From IMG/VR virus record IMGVR_UViG_3300008266_000068, positions 1 to 57,973 of that record: a DNA stretch of 57,973 bases. The stretch is one strand, 5' to 3'. Under the pieces are notes generated by a model, which had not been told where the DNA came from, did no database searches, and was given only the letters and a program-made list of their open reading frames with translations. Within the stretch, counting starts at the first letter, position 1, and each line of letters starts with the position of its first letter. Positions 19,099 through 28,398 of this stretch are shown in pieces. Made by a program: the position numbers and the translations under genes. Origin of the DNA: a virus.

Positions 19099-19346
19099 GT
19101 TATTGCGTTTTGAATTACTATTGGTGCTGCGTTTGTACAAGTAACAGGTCCACCACCATTACCACCTAATACAATAATTGTACCCGGTGGAATAGTAATT
19201 TGTAATTTTTTAATTGCTTTATAAATATTATCTTCCATATTATCACTAAATTTTTTAATGACAATGTTTAAATCCTTCTGTTCTTTTTTATTAAGTTCAG
19301 TAACAAATTTTTGTATGTCTGCAGATAATGCGCCTTTTACTAACAT
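19095..19346 (-). CDS. Small spike-region protein
   Basis: This 83-residue protein has a helical, lysine-rich first half (IQKFVTELNKKEQKDLNIV) and a Gly/Pro-rich end (TIPPGTIIVLGGNGGG) with a single Cys near the C-terminus. It starts directly after the previous gene's stop and overlaps the next start by four bases. The location between the spike candidate and the adaptor suggests a spike tip or assembly factor. No PAAR signature is clear, so I do not assign one. Confidence 0.6.
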   Translation of the reverse strand: MLVKGALSADIQKFVTELNKKEQKDLNIVIKKFSDNMEDNIYKAIKKLQITIPPGTIIVLGGNGGGPVTCTNAAPIVIQNAIT

Positions 19347-20141
19347 TTATTTATCTTCATTTTTTTTCATGAAAAAATATTTCGATAATATATTTTTAGT
19401 TTCTTCTTTTAACTTTAATATATCAACTTTGTTAACTAAAGGTTGTTCACCTATTGATGTAAAAACTGTAGAATTGCCGACAGTTTCTATAAACTTATCA
19501 AGAAAATCTTTTAATATATTTCCTTGCGCAAATGCTTCTTCTTCTTTAGTTAATACAAATTTATCAATTTCAACAAGAATTTCAGTGTCTGATTGTACAA
19601 TTCTTGAATATTTATTTAAATTACCTACTAACGTTTGCTTTGAAAGTTCACATCTTTCATATGAAGTATTATAAGTTTCTTTTTTTACTGATGATTCTAT
19701 TTCAATTATTCCTTTTGAATTTTTAATAAAAATTACAGGACTATCACCAGAAATTAAAATAGAAATAGCTTCATCGTTTGGATTTAATCGTATTTCACAA
19801 ATACTATTTTTAAATCGTCTTTTTATAACATATTCATTTTCTTCGTTGTTACTATTTTCTTCTTCACTTTGTAAAACACCAACTACTATTTGTTTATTAT
19901 TAAATTCATCTAACACATATACGACAGATGAACCAAATGCTTCATTTTCAGGAAATTCAATTTGTTGCAAACAACTTTTTGAAATAGCAATATTATTAAT
20001 AACACCTCCAGCTTCACTTGTTATACTTACAGTACCAGTCATAAAACAATCAAGAATGTATTGATCTCTATCTACATTTTCTGGTACTGTTATATAAGCA
20101 ACACCAGCTATCCACTTATTATTTGTTGATAAACTAATCAT
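19347..20141 (-). CDS. Baseplate spike / gpV-like protein (probable)
   Basis: The first 100 residues of this 264-residue protein look like an OB-type beta domain (AFGSSVVYVLDEFNNKQIVVG, shortened here by pattern only). They are followed by short regular strands (ICEIRLNPNDEAISILISG, SPVIFIKNSKGIIEIES) that suit a trimeric beta-prism or beta-helix, as in gp5C/gpV spikes. The C-terminus is helical and lysine-rich. It overlaps the hub-lysozyme gene by eight bases and is followed directly by a small spike-region gene. It would form the membrane-piercing needle under the hub. The assignment rests on strand pattern and position. Confidence 0.55.
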   Translation of the reverse strand: MISLSTNNKWIAGVAYITVPENVDRDQYILDCFMTGTVSITSEAGGVINNIAISKSCLQQIEFPENEAFGSSVVYVLDEFNNKQIVVGVLQSEEENSNNEENEYVIKRRFKNSICEIRLNPNDEAISILISGDSPVIFIKNSKGIIEIESSVKKETYNTSYERCELSKQTLVGNLNKYSRIVQSDTEILVEIDKFVLTKEEEAFAQGNILKDFLDKFIETVGNSTVFTSIGEQPLVNKVDILKLKEETKNILSKYFFMKKNEDK

Positions 20142-23100
20142 TTTTTAAAAACTGTTTTCTCGATATAAAAAATTTAAAAACTTCTGGATTAACTACGAAA
20201 TTTTTTCTAAATTCAGATTGATTAACTCGTGTTATTTCTCTAAATCCAATATTAACTTCTTGCGTTTCATATATTGGTTCTGGAATACTACTTTCGGAAA
20301 ATTTTAAATTAGTATCATCAACTGTTTGTCCTAAAAACATTGATACTTCTTCTTTTCTTCTTTTTACTAACCCCGGTAAAATAGTGGGATCGCCTTTTCT
20401 TGTTACTGCAGTTGTTGACCAAGTATAAATTAATTCATCTTTTGAAATTTCATTTTTAAGAAATTGCTTAACTTTTAACATGAAAAATTTAAAACTTTTT
20501 AAATTACCAGTAGTATATGTAAAATCAAATAACGCATCAAATTGATTTTGAGTAAGTTTTAAACCAAACGTGTTTGTATATTGAAAAACTGTATTACTTA
20601 TATCTATAAAATCTCTTTCACGTAATTTATCACCTTCTTCTTCAGTAATAGTTTTTGTTAATAAATATTCTTCACCAGGTTGAATTTGATGTCCCCATCC
20701 TATAGTATATAATTGTTTACCATTTTTTAATTTACCGTCAGTATACGCATTTGTAATAAATTTACCACCTTTACCAGCTTCCCATTTTTTTACTAATTTA
20801 TAAGCAGATTCAGATGCTTTAAAAACACCTATAAAACTATCAGGGGATAATATTTTACTTATACCTTGTAAATCTGAAATTAATAATTCACTATTAAATA
20901 AATCATAAGGTAATTTAGTTACTAATTCAACCAATGTTGTTGTAGATTGAATAGCTGGTGAAAACGATTGTTTTTCTTTTTTATAAAAATCATCTATTTC
21001 TTTTTGATTAGTTATAACAGTTCTTAATTCTGTAATTGGTTCAGTTACTTTTTCATACTTTAAATCATTATCTAAATTTAAAATATTGAAATAAGAATAC
21101 TTACTGTCAATTATATGTTTTTCAACCATACCTCTACTTACAGTTATTGAAGTAACTCTCGTCTGTTTATCATTATTAATACCCATTGATTGAGTAACAG
21201 CGTCGACATAAAATATTTCTCCTGTTGGAATATATCTTACAAAATTTCCTACCTTAATTCTTCTATCGCCTAAAATTTGTATTCTACCTTTTCGTGTAAA
21301 AGGTAAATAACAATGAGTTTCAACTAAAAATTTTAAATCAAGTAATGATTGTGTTTCTAATGCATTTAATACTAATCCAGAATCAGCAGTTATTTTAGTA
21401 CTAAATGGTATGTAATTATGTTGTACTTCATAAGATTTCGATCCATAAATTTCTGCAAATTCAGATAAATATACAGGAGGTACGTATAGTCTACTATATG
21501 ATGCACCTAATTGATTTGCTTTAGGTGTAAGGTGATACCATGAATAAGCTTCTGTTTCATCAGTTAACATATCACTAATTACAACTGATGAATCAATATC
21601 AATAATCAAATTAGTTTTTAATTGATAATCTTCTTTTAATTCATTATTAATTGAAGTATCTTTTATTTCAGATTTTGTTTTTACAACTCCATTTAAAAGC
21701 GCTTCATATGCTTTTTTATCGAACGGTGGTTTTCTTATTATAAAATAAAATGAATCACCATATGTATCTGAATAAAATTCAATAAATTCTTTTTGACAAA
21801 CTCCTTGTAAAAAATTTAATAAACTACCTGTAGCAGTAGAAAGCGTTGTATCAACTACTATTCTCTTATCTACATTTTCATCTGTTACTAAATTAAAAAT
21901 TTTCCAAATCCCTTTACTTAATTCTTTATCATTAAATTTTTCATTTCTTTTTAATTCAGAATCTATTATTTCACGATCAGGAGTAGAAAATGAAAGCTTC
22001 TTTATTTTCGATTCTTTATAAAAAGAAAATAATTCATCTGGACAAATTAGAATATTTGAAAGTTGTGAAATTACAAACTGAAAAACATCGACTATTGAGA
22101 GTTCTTGTTTATAAAGTGGCAATAACCCACCAAACATTCTACTTGTTAATACATTATCTTTTCCGCCTGACGCAATATATTCACTACCTTTAGATACTTC
22201 ATAAGGGAAAAAATATACTCCGTCTTCAATAAAAACTTTCATTAAATCTTCACCTTCTACTGAAATATTTACAGAACCATCTTCAGCAGAAGAAGATTCA
22301 GAAGTCGATCCAATTAATCCAATTAAGTCAAAAACTTCTCCCGCTAGTTCTGAGTTATCAATAAACATATTTTCAAAACCATCTTTTCTATTTTTTTCTA
22401 ATTGTAATTTTTCAAATTTTATATAAACAAGATCGTTTTGTTGCAATAAATCTTTAAACAAAAATTTTGTTTTTACAAACTGTTCTTTATCGTTTAATTT
22501 TACAACGGGTGTTCTTACTAACGTACTATCGTAAAATGTAGTTAATGAATCTCTATTTATTTCAATTTCATCATTACTATTTATAGTATAAGTTAATGGC
22601 GCTAATTTTAATTGAAAATTTCCACCATTTACAGCGTTTGAAATTGAGCATGAATAAATATAAGGCGAAACATCTAATAATTTATTAGGCATGTTTAATG
22701 CTCTACACCATATCCAAACCGATATCTGTGACATCTGCTGAATTAACCTACCATTTGGTGTATTATTTTGAAATATATTGGCTGATCTAACATATTCCTT
22801 ATTGTTTTCAAGTTCTACAAGTTTATCAGCTTTAAACCATGCTTCTGGTTGCGTAACAATATTTATTCCTTGAAACGCATAATTTAATATTTCAACTTTA
22901 TCTTTTGACGCTACTAATTCAACACCATATGGTAAATAAATTTCTTCAAATTTTCTTTTATTAAATAACTCAATATTTTTATTTTTTATATCAGAATTAA
23001 TTATAGCGTTCTGTATTCTTGAAAAATTATTACCTGAATCAGTTTCGTCTTTTTGATTTAAAAATTCTTCAGCGTTTTTAAATCTATTAAAAACAGGAGA

Positions 23101-23181
23101 ACGTTGAAATTTTAAAAACGCGTCTACAGTTTCAATTAATCTATTGTTATTTACAAAATAATATAATTTACTTATCGGCAT
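20134..23181 (-). CDS. Baseplate hub protein with GH24 lysozyme domain
   Basis: The 1015-residue protein joins a long hub-like region to a tail lysozyme. Residues about 1-740 are mixed alpha/beta and consistent with a gp27/gp44-type hub. Residues about 790-945 carry a GH24 (T4/P22 lysozyme) domain: KKWEAGKGG holds the catalytic Glu, AYTDGK the second acid, LYTIGWGHQ the Thr and Gly-His motif, then LTQNQFDALFDFTY and PGLVKRRKEE. This domain would cut peptidoglycan locally during injection. About 70 further residues follow it. It follows the tape measure gene by 10 bases and overlaps the spike candidate by eight. All expected catalytic residues are present, so activity is likely. Confidence 0.88.
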   Translation of the reverse strand: MPISKLYYFVNNNRLIETVDAFLKFQRSPVFNRFKNAEEFLNQKDETDSGNNFSRIQNAIINSDIKNKNIELFNKRKFEEIYLPYGVELVASKDKVEILNYAFQGINIVTQPEAWFKADKLVELENNKEYVRSANIFQNNTPNGRLIQQMSQISVWIWCRALNMPNKLLDVSPYIYSCSISNAVNGGNFQLKLAPLTYTINSNDEIEINRDSLTTFYDSTLVRTPVVKLNDKEQFVKTKFLFKDLLQQNDLVYIKFEKLQLEKNRKDGFENMFIDNSELAGEVFDLIGLIGSTSESSSAEDGSVNISVEGEDLMKVFIEDGVYFFPYEVSKGSEYIASGGKDNVLTSRMFGGLLPLYKQELSIVDVFQFVISQLSNILICPDELFSFYKESKIKKLSFSTPDREIIDSELKRNEKFNDKELSKGIWKIFNLVTDENVDKRIVVDTTLSTATGSLLNFLQGVCQKEFIEFYSDTYGDSFYFIIRKPPFDKKAYEALLNGVVKTKSEIKDTSINNELKEDYQLKTNLIIDIDSSVVISDMLTDETEAYSWYHLTPKANQLGASYSRLYVPPVYLSEFAEIYGSKSYEVQHNYIPFSTKITADSGLVLNALETQSLLDLKFLVETHCYLPFTRKGRIQILGDRRIKVGNFVRYIPTGEIFYVDAVTQSMGINNDKQTRVTSITVSRGMVEKHIIDSKYSYFNILNLDNDLKYEKVTEPITELRTVITNQKEIDDFYKKEKQSFSPAIQSTTTLVELVTKLPYDLFNSELLISDLQGISKILSPDSFIGVFKASESAYKLVKKWEAGKGGKFITNAYTDGKLKNGKQLYTIGWGHQIQPGEEYLLTKTITEEEGDKLRERDFIDISNTVFQYTNTFGLKLTQNQFDALFDFTYTTGNLKSFKFFMLKVKQFLKNEISKDELIYTWSTTAVTRKGDPTILPGLVKRRKEEVSMFLGQTVDDTNLKFSESSIPEPIYETQEVNIGFREITRVNQSEFRKNFVVNPEVFKFFISRKQFLKND

Positions 23182-23191
23182 AATTAATTTA

Positions 23192-25174
23192 TTATTCGTG
23201 CGCTCCCCACTTTCTTACATCTCTCTGTATTTTTTGATAATCACCGTGGGGAGAAGCAAATATTCCTTTACGCGAAGGATTAATTATAGTATTATCGATA
23301 GACGAAACTGTTACATTTCCTTTACTATCAACAACTACTTTTATCGTACTTCTATTAAACACATCTTCTATCGCTGCTGACAAAGATTCAATTACAGCAG
23401 CAACACCTTCTTTAGCACCTATTGCAAAAGAATCTGTTATTTTTGCTAACGCTTTTTCAGGATTTGTTGTAAAATCACTCGCCTGTTGCATTACTTGATC
23501 TCGTGTTAAACCACCACCTGTTTTTAAAATATCTGCTATATCTCCGTTTTCATAAAGAATTTTATTTTTATTTTTATAAAGCTCCTTAATTGAATCAAAA
23601 GACATTTGACCGCCAAATCTGTTTCTTAAAGCAGTTAACATTGTACCTTCAGGTGCGTTTGAATATTCTTGCAATATACCTTTTAATAAATGTTTACTAA
23701 ATACACCTTTTGATTCTTCTTCATTTAACTGATCTAAACTTGCACCGGGCATAGCTTTTCTTAAAATTCTAAAGTTAATTACTTTAGCAATATCATCACC
23801 TGGGTTTGCAATTGAATCGTTTAATGTTTGAATATTTCCCATCGATCGTTGATCACGTAATCCCCATTGCCCACCAATTCTATTAAAATTTAAAAGTAAT
23901 CCAGCTACTAAAGGATCATTTCTTTCTGTTTGAATATTTCCTAATGTTTTTGTAAGCGACATAAATTGATTAAGAAAAGTAGTATAAAATGAAGTATCAC
24001 CACCTTTAAATAATCCTTTCACTTCACCTGCTTTCGCCAATCCAGTCATAGTTTTCATTACATCAGAATCTTTAGAATTTCCCATACGAGAAAGTTCTAC
24101 TAACTGAAGTATTTCTTCGCTACCAACTTGCATTGTTTTTACAAGTGCAGTGAGATCAGATGCGTTTAAAGAAGAATTAGCAAATCCTGAATGATGTGCT
24201 ATTGTAGTTTGTCCAGCTGTAAAATCTTGAAACGATAATCCCATCGCTTCGTTTTGTGCTCTATTTCCACCTGCTACGCCTGTAACGCCTAATCCAGTAA
24301 AAGCAGCATTTTTAAATATTTCACTTTGCCATCCAACTTGTGCGTCGTATGCTCTTTTTTGTTGTTCAGTTATTCCACCAAATAATTCACCACCTATCCA
24401 CGAACCTAAATTTGAACCAACACCTGCACCTATTACTGTTTGTCCACCAGCAAATGAACCTATTACTCCTCCAAGAATACCGCCTATGATTGCACCACTC
24501 ATTTTACCAGTTGCTTCTGCAGCAGGTACAAGTGCATCATAACCATCTCTTGAATTTAATGCACTTCTTGCACTACCTGCAAACGATTTTAAGTTTTCAA
24601 CACCTAAAACGGCATTAAACATATTTCTAAATGTGGCAGTATTTTTTGCTTGTTCAGGTGTTTCAGAAGATATTTGTTTTTGTGCTTCTCGTTTTTTTCT
24701 TTCTTCTTCAAGTACTTCACCCATTAATTCGTCAGTACTTGCTAGTGTTTGTTCCTTACCTTCTTTTAATGAACCTAATATTTCATGCAATATTGAAAAT
24801 AATGCCTTATCGTCTGACTCTAATCCCGCTTTAGTAGCGTTATAGGAAGTTTCACGACCAAGCAAATCTCTTTCCATTTGCATTCTTCGTCCACTACTTA
24901 ATCCACCGCCATTTAATTGCAGTTGTTTTTTAATACTATCTATTTCTAATTTATCTTGCGCAAGTGTTTGTTCGCGAATTTTATTTCTATCTCGCTGTTC
25001 TTGTTCAAACCTTTGTTTAATTAGATTTATTTGTTCACGAACTGATTGAGTTTGTTGCTGCGATGATTGGACACTTTCACGCGATATTTTTTTCGCCTCT
25101 TCTCTAACAAACCGCATGTAATCAAGTAAATTACCGCCAGCTTGAAAGTCAACTCTTTTTTGTTGATCAGACAT
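23192..25174 (-). CDS. Tail tape measure protein (probable)
   Basis: The first 190 residues of this 660-residue protein are a Gln/Glu/Lys/Arg-rich coiled coil (SRESVQSSQQQTQSVREQI). A Gly/Ala membrane-like stretch follows near residues 225-270 (GAIIGGILGGVIGSFAGGQ), a glycine-zipper typical of tape measures, and then helical sequence to the end. It is short for a tape measure, implying a short tail if the usual length rule holds. Position supports the call: it comes after two chaperone-position genes and before the hub. The start overlaps the previous stop by one base. An internal tail protein ejected into the envelope is the likely role. Confidence 0.75.
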   Translation of the reverse strand: MSDQQKRVDFQAGGNLLDYMRFVREEAKKISRESVQSSQQQTQSVREQINLIKQRFEQEQRDRNKIREQTLAQDKLEIDSIKKQLQLNGGGLSSGRRMQMERDLLGRETSYNATKAGLESDDKALFSILHEILGSLKEGKEQTLASTDELMGEVLEEERKKREAQKQISSETPEQAKNTATFRNMFNAVLGVENLKSFAGSARSALNSRDGYDALVPAAEATGKMSGAIIGGILGGVIGSFAGGQTVIGAGVGSNLGSWIGGELFGGITEQQKRAYDAQVGWQSEIFKNAAFTGLGVTGVAGGNRAQNEAMGLSFQDFTAGQTTIAHHSGFANSSLNASDLTALVKTMQVGSEEILQLVELSRMGNSKDSDVMKTMTGLAKAGEVKGLFKGGDTSFYTTFLNQFMSLTKTLGNIQTERNDPLVAGLLLNFNRIGGQWGLRDQRSMGNIQTLNDSIANPGDDIAKVINFRILRKAMPGASLDQLNEEESKGVFSKHLLKGILQEYSNAPEGTMLTALRNRFGGQMSFDSIKELYKNKNKILYENGDIADILKTGGGLTRDQVMQQASDFTTNPEKALAKITDSFAIGAKEGVAAVIESLSAAIEDVFNRSTIKVVVDSKGNVTVSSIDNTIINPSRKGIFASPHGDYQKIQRDVRKWGAHE

Positions 25175-25473
25175 TATGTTTTTATTTTAAAGTTATCTAC
25201 TAACTTATCAAACAATTTTGATTCTTCTTCCGACGAAATTTCTTGATTTTTTAACCACTGTCCTTTTTCAAATTCTTTTATTCTTGAATTATTCATCAAC
25301 TCAAATTCAACTGTTTTATTGTATAACTTATCTTCCAAATATTCAAATAACATATCAACGCGATTTGTACGTCGATGAATTTCTGAATTAAATGCTATTT
25401 TATGTTTTTGTCGCCACCATCGATCTAAAGGTTGTTTTAAATTCCAATTAACTACAAAATCCTTTATGTTCAT
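25174..25473 (-). CDS. Tail assembly chaperone-position protein
   Basis: This is a 99-residue, highly charged helical protein (LDRWWRQKHKIAFNSEIHRR), located between the tube/chaperone genes and the tape measure. Its frame has a TAA just upstream of the ATG, so it is not a simple frameshift extension of the preceding 131-residue gene. A tape-measure chaperone role comes from position only; sequence alone gives no family. Confidence 0.6.
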   Translation of the reverse strand: MNIKDFVVNWNLKQPLDRWWRQKHKIAFNSEIHRRTNRVDMLFEYLEDKLYNKTVEFELMNNSRIKEFEKGQWLKNQEISSEEESKLFDKLVDNFKIKT

Positions 25474-25493
25474 AAATACAGATTATTTTAAGA

Positions 25494-25889
25494 TCAATTT
25501 TCTTCTTCTGCTTTGTTAATTTCATTGATTGAATCGTTAATAACTTTCTGCCATTCCTTTAACCAAGGATGAACTTTTTTAAGATAAACCTGTAATATTT
25601 GTGCAGATTGTAATTGCGTCAATCTGTAAATAGAAGTAGTATTGATATCTTTTTCAAGTTGTGGAATAAGTATTGAAAAAGTGGCAATAGCATCAATTAA
25701 AAAAGAAGCTTTAATACTTTCTTCAGTTCCTCGCGCCATTAACCCGTCATTTCTTTCATTTGCAATTATTACCTTTTTTACTTCAATGTCGATAAACTGT
25801 CCTGTATCAGGATTTTTTAATGTATACTCGTTTTTAAGTATACTAATAACTAATTCTAACGATGGTAATTCTTTTTGTACTGTTTCCAT
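25494..25889 (-). CDS. Tail assembly chaperone (probable)
   Basis: The 131-residue product begins with a short beta segment (LVISILKNEYTLKNPDTG) and is then helical to the end (LQSAQILQVYLKKVHPWL). This pattern is seen in gpG-like tape-measure chaperones. It is encoded between the tube terminator and the 99-residue gene before the tape measure. No slippery sequence near its 3' end was found, so the usual G/GT frameshift seems absent or split into two genes. Confidence 0.6.
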   Translation of the reverse strand: METVQKELPSLELVISILKNEYTLKNPDTGQFIDIEVKKVIIANERNDGLMARGTEESIKASFLIDAIATFSILIPQLEKDINTTSIYRLTQLQSAQILQVYLKKVHPWLKEWQKVINDSINEINKAEEEN

Positions 25890-25934
25890 TTTATTTTTTG
25901 TTTTTATTTATATAAAAATAATTAAAATTTCACT

Positions 25935-25966
25935 AAAACTGCCTCTCATTTTTAAATAAGAGGCAG
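25935..25966 (-). terminator. Terminator downstream of the tail tube gene
   Basis: CTGCCTCT and AGAGGCAG form a perfect 8-bp GC-containing stem around a 12-base AT loop. On the minus strand it is followed by TTTT. It lies about 20 bases after the tube stop, in an unusually long 97-base gap. I read it as a rho-independent terminator or attenuator lowering expression of the chaperones relative to the tube. There is no T-run on the plus-strand side. Confidence 0.75.
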
Positions 25967-25986
25967 AACAAAAAATTTAAAATTTA

Positions 25987-26490
25987 TTAATCAATAAATA
26001 ATACAGCGTCGAGGTATTTAAACGACTGTCTGCGTGTTGAAACGTTGCCTTCATTTACGTCCATAGAATCATTATCAATTAACGCACGTTTAACAGTTGC
26101 TATCGGTTTTAATTTTGGTTTTATTTTGCCATCTGAACCAATTACATCTTTTACTTTTTTAAATAAATCAACCTGAACACCATCAACATCCAATATTAGT
26201 TGATCTTCAAATGATACACCGCCGGTTGCAACTTGCGACGCAACTGAAGTAAAATCTCTTCGTATAGCACCGGGAATACCAGAACGCTTTAAATCAATCA
26301 TCATAAAATCACACGTTAATGTACCATCCCATTCAGTTACTGCTTGTTCTGAAGGTAATACTGTTCCAATTCCACGAACAGGTATACGACGGAATGTTTC
26401 ATTGAGAGAAACTGTTCTCATTAAACCAACAACATCTCCTTTTACTTTTATAAGAGCTATTGCGCCAGTTAATACTTTGTCTTCTGCCAT
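25987..26490 (-). CDS. Tail tube protein
   Basis: The 167-residue protein follows the sheath gene, as in most myoviruses. Its sequence fits the gp19/XkdM tube family: GDVVGLMRTVSLNETFRRI, then GIGTVLPSEQAVTEWDGT and a later aliphatic strand pair ending DAVLFID. It would stack as hexameric rings to form the DNA channel inside the sheath. The gene has a 30-base leader after the sheath stop and is followed by a strong hairpin terminator, consistent with very high expression. Length is normal for the family. Confidence 0.85.
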   Translation of the reverse strand: MAEDKVLTGAIALIKVKGDVVGLMRTVSLNETFRRIPVRGIGTVLPSEQAVTEWDGTLTCDFMMIDLKRSGIPGAIRRDFTSVASQVATGGVSFEDQLILDVDGVQVDLFKKVKDVIGSDGKIKPKLKPIATVKRALIDNDSMDVNEGNVSTRRQSFKYLDAVLFID

Positions 26491-26520
26491 GATTATTAAA
26501 AATTAAAAAAGTTTTTACGA

Positions 26521-28164
26521 TTATTTATCAAGTAAAATACCTGTGATAATTATTTTATTTACAGGATAATTAGGAACAACAGAATACTGTACTTTGTAAG
26601 TATCTGATTCAACTGTTACTGTTATATCTCTATAATCAACAATTAAATTATCTTGCGTTGATCTTGCCATTTTTGAACTTAAAAATCCATCAACAAAATT
26701 TACTACGTCTTCAACTGATACTGTATTTCTGTTTGCACCGTAATCTTTTGAAAAGAAATCCAATTTAGCATTTATTGCCATTTCTTTATTTAACTGTGCT
26801 ATAATTCGCATTACCGCAACATCGTGTGATTGTGCATCTGAATTTACAAGGTATAAATTACTTTGCAATGTATTAACACCTTGACAAACAACAAAATTAT
26901 TTAATTCAGTATCTTTGTAAGTCATACAAATACCGTAATCCAACCCTTGTTCCAATTCTAACGGCGTTAGAGCATGAGATTCAGCGTCGATATCGATATC
27001 CTTAAATGTTACAGGTGTTTGCGGTTCCAACCCTGCTAATCGTCCTGTAATAGCCGCAGCTTTAAATAAAGTAGGATATGTTATTAATGATGCGTAACCA
27101 CGTTTTGCTTTTTTATGTTCACCATGTACAACAATAACTTTCGATGTATCAAAATCTGCAGCAAGTTTTCTGCTTGACGCAGCTGCTTGTACAAATTCTG
27201 TTTTATCTTTACCTCCACCAACAACCATAAATTTTTGGTATTTAGCATCAAACATAGATGCGAGGATTTTTAAATTATTTGTACCAGCACCATCTGTAAC
27301 GCCATATACGTCGCATAAAAAGAAAGTATGATCAACTTCTGTAATTGCAGCTAATATAGTATCAAGGTGAGTAGATGAATACGTTTCAGTCGCACCAGAA
27401 AATAATTTAATATTTGGATTTGCAACTACGTCGGCAGCTGTGATAGCTCCTGTTCCGACAACTGTTTTTGCAGTTAATTTAAAGAACTGTAAAAAATTGT
27501 AATCAGTTTCCATCCACAAATGCAATGCTGCAATATTGTTTAACGGTGGTGATTGACATAAAAGTGTTGCAACAGTTTTCGCTTGTGCTATTCCATCATA
27601 ATCAATTGAATTAGCGTCTGCACCACGATATGTACCTACAGAGAATTGGAATATAAATTTAGTATTATCATTTGGATCAGTTATAATTTTACTACCATAT
27701 CCTTTTGTTAATACTGATCCCGATAAAACACCATTAGCACCAAGTCCTTCATCTACAGTTGCAAGAACTGCAGTACCACCATCAGGACCTGCACCTGCTA
27801 AAGTCCACGTTGATGCTGCTCTTGTAGTAGCAGCTGCTTTTATCAGCATAACTTTCGATGCACCGGGTATATTAAATCTTTTTGAAGGCCTGAATAAAGG
27901 TTCAGCGATAGCCCATAAAATACCACCGCGGATAAAATTTTGCATTTCACTTACATCGTTAAAAACATATAACGAATCAAGTCCCGATTTATTTTGTCCT
28001 GATACTCCACTACCACCACCAAAAGTTGCACCACTTCCAGTATCTATAATAAGTACATTTCCGTATGAAAACTTTACAGGCGGGTTTTTAATTCCAGATT
28101 GTATATCTGTATAAACACCGGGCCTGCCGATTAACTTACCTTTTACATTAATTTTAGTAGACAT
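26521..28164 (-). CDS. Tail sheath protein
   Basis: This is the contractile sheath subunit. The N-terminus LIGRPGVYTDIQSGI is the typical sheath start. The middle contains FRPSKRFNIPGASKVMLIKAA, described here by its core PSKRFNIPG, and a Gly-rich surface domain. The C-terminal domain (IVDYRDITVTVESDTYKV, then VVPNYPVNKIIITGILLD) matches the conserved sheath handshake strands. At 547 residues it is within the normal range. It precedes the tube gene by 30 bases. Codon choice looks slightly less AT-biased than in the replication genes, as expected for an abundant protein. Confidence 0.93.
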   Translation of the reverse strand: MSTKINVKGKLIGRPGVYTDIQSGIKNPPVKFSYGNVLIIDTGSGATFGGGSGVSGQNKSGLDSLYVFNDVSEMQNFIRGGILWAIAEPLFRPSKRFNIPGASKVMLIKAAATTRAASTWTLAGAGPDGGTAVLATVDEGLGANGVLSGSVLTKGYGSKIITDPNDNTKFIFQFSVGTYRGADANSIDYDGIAQAKTVATLLCQSPPLNNIAALHLWMETDYNFLQFFKLTAKTVVGTGAITAADVVANPNIKLFSGATETYSSTHLDTILAAITEVDHTFFLCDVYGVTDGAGTNNLKILASMFDAKYQKFMVVGGGKDKTEFVQAAASSRKLAADFDTSKVIVVHGEHKKAKRGYASLITYPTLFKAAAITGRLAGLEPQTPVTFKDIDIDAESHALTPLELEQGLDYGICMTYKDTELNNFVVCQGVNTLQSNLYLVNSDAQSHDVAVMRIIAQLNKEMAINAKLDFFSKDYGANRNTVSVEDVVNFVDGFLSSKMARSTQDNLIVDYRDITVTVESDTYKVQYSVVPNYPVNKIIITGILLDK

Positions 28165-28190
28165 TTAGTAATTGTTTTAATAACTTACAA

Positions 28191-28358
28191 TTAAAGATTT
28201 ATTTTTTGTGCTATTTCATCCCATTCAATTACTGTATGTAATTCTTCGGGAAACTGTTTAATTAAAGCAAAACGTTGGAAATTATTTAATCCCTTTAAAT
28301 CAGCATAAGACGATGAATTTAAAGTAGATTCTTCTTCTTTATTATTTTTTGCTGCCAT
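28191..28358 (-). CDS. Small protein between tail completion gene and sheath
   Basis: A 55-residue ORF fills most of an otherwise empty 234-base gap. It begins MAAKNNKEEES and ends DEIAQKINL, with TAA at 28191-28193. It is hydrophilic and helical, with an aromatic patch (LNNFQRFALIKQFPEELH). The reading frame is open over 168 bases and starts with a good A-rich leader (AAAAAAGCAAATG). Its place just before the sheath gene suggests a small tail-assembly factor. No family is recognised. Confidence 0.65.
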   Translation of the reverse strand: MAAKNNKEEESTLNSSSYADLKGLNNFQRFALIKQFPEELHTVIEWDEIAQKINL

Positions 28359-28398
28359 TTGCTTTTTTAATTTATGATAAAAATAAACAATTTTATAA

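Noticed and set aside
25174-25889. Programmed frameshift between the two chaperone-position genes
   Set aside because: The second frame has a TAA just upstream of its ATG, and no slippery heptamer was found near the end of the first gene.
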